From assembly GCF_000165505.1 (NCBI RefSeq), contig NC_014632.1:1736001-1800000 (forward strand): DNA of 64,000 bases. Direction: 5' to 3'. The position numbers and the translations under genes are program-made. Below, in pieces: positions 63,698 through 64,000 of this stretch; within the stretch, counting starts at the first letter, position 1; each line of letters starts with the position of its first letter. This DNA is from Ilyobacter polytropus DSM 2926 (GTDB taxonomy: Bacteria; Fusobacteriota; Fusobacteriia; Fusobacteriales; Fusobacteriaceae). Below the pieces are notes generated by a model that did no database searches, had not been told where the DNA came from, and was given only the letters and a program-made list of their open reading frames with translations.

Positions 63698-64000
63698 TTA
63701 ATTTTTATACCCTTCTGAATTATTTTTATGCCATTTCCAGGCAGACTCTATTATTTTCTCCATTGTGTCATGCTCTGGTTTCCACCCTAGTTCTTTCATG
63801 GCCTTTTCTGAACTGGCCACAAGTTTTGCAGGGTCTCCTGCTCTTCTAGGCGCCACCTCAGCAGGGATAGGATGACCTGTCACCTTTCTGCTTGTTTCTA
63901 TGACCTCTTTTACAGTGAATCCATTTCCATTCCCCAGGTTGTAGATGCTGCTTTTACCATTATTTTTTAATTTTTCTATCGCCAGAATATGGGCATCAAC
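63698..64000 (-). CDS. galE: UDP-glucose 4-epimerase, C-terminal part
   Basis: The frame is open to the window edge and reads [20 protein letters not shown], then [40 protein letters not shown] and [20 protein letters not shown]. This is the C-terminal 100 residues of GalE, a short-chain dehydrogenase that interconverts UDP-glucose and UDP-galactose. The N-terminal part with the NAD site lies outside. Confidence 0.92.
   Translation of the reverse strand, partial: VDAHILAIEKLKNNGKSSIYNLGNGNGFTVKEVIETSRKVTGHPIPAEVAPRRAGDPAKLVASSEKAMKELGWKPEHDTMEKIIESAWKWHKNNSEGYKN

Overview
The window is a low-GC bacterial chromosome segment. The mixture of a ykoFEDC-type thiamine ECF operon, hrcA-grpE-dnaK with CIRCE, a GmG-type BCCT carrier, the yajC/amidase/yqeK/rnr/smpB order and the strong A+T bias suggests a Fusobacteriota member (Ilyobacter/Propionigenium/Psychrilyobacter-like). 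That assignment is inference from gene style; no rRNA is present to confirm it.

Layout. 0-3.2 kb: TPP-riboswitch-controlled thiamine/HMP uptake operon on the minus strand. 3.4-6.4 kb: a MarR regulon in which a nitroreductase and the MarR gene share an 18-bp core palindrome, with an amidohydrolase between them. 6.4-7.5 kb: a repeat-rich LysM lipoprotein. 8.1-15.1 kb: a duplicated cassette [MFS carrier - SAM-I riboswitch - metY] in which each copy has lost a different gene, with an IS982 element and an ACT/DUF711 gene pair between the copies. 15.3-21 kb: decayed accessory DNA (IS3, an hsdR tail, MarR and MBL fragments, truncated madL) around an intact Fic gene with twin operators. 21.4-28 kb: a PadR-linked group (FUSC exporter, PadR, OFA-type MFS, 2-enoate-reductase-like flavoenzyme) followed by a secreted metallo-beta-lactamase-fold enzyme. 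28.3-47.4 kb: a probable composite genomic island downstream of the tmRNA gene. It is bracketed by direct repeats of the ssrA 3' flank (94-95 bp at each end, plus a third, shorter core copy at 30.85 kb) and contains MarR/AEC/GNAT genes, a HepT-MntA toxin-antitoxin pair, a large serine recombinase, a 7-kb block of mostly unrecognised phage- or plasmid-like genes (34-42 kb), an N-terminally truncated hsdR and a BCCT transporter. 47.4-64 kb: core genome, comprising ssrA, smpB, rnr, yqeK, a GerMN protein, an amidase, yajC, dnaJ, an MGMT, the hrcA-grpE-dnaK operon under CIRCE, a GGDEF protein and a partial galE.

How the genes work together. Trans-translation (ssrA, smpB, and RNase R as a known tmRNA-associated nuclease) and heat-shock proteostasis (hrcA, grpE, dnaK, dnaJ) form the core block. 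Sulfur amino-acid synthesis is controlled by a SAM riboswitch, and thiamine uptake by a TPP riboswitch with an adjacent intrinsic terminator. Several small regulons (two MarR, one PadR, one Fic) carry palindromic operators readable directly in the DNA. The accessory half shows repeated insertion, duplication, inversion and decay, and a dispersed two-hairpin element acts as the apparent terminator of several of its genes.
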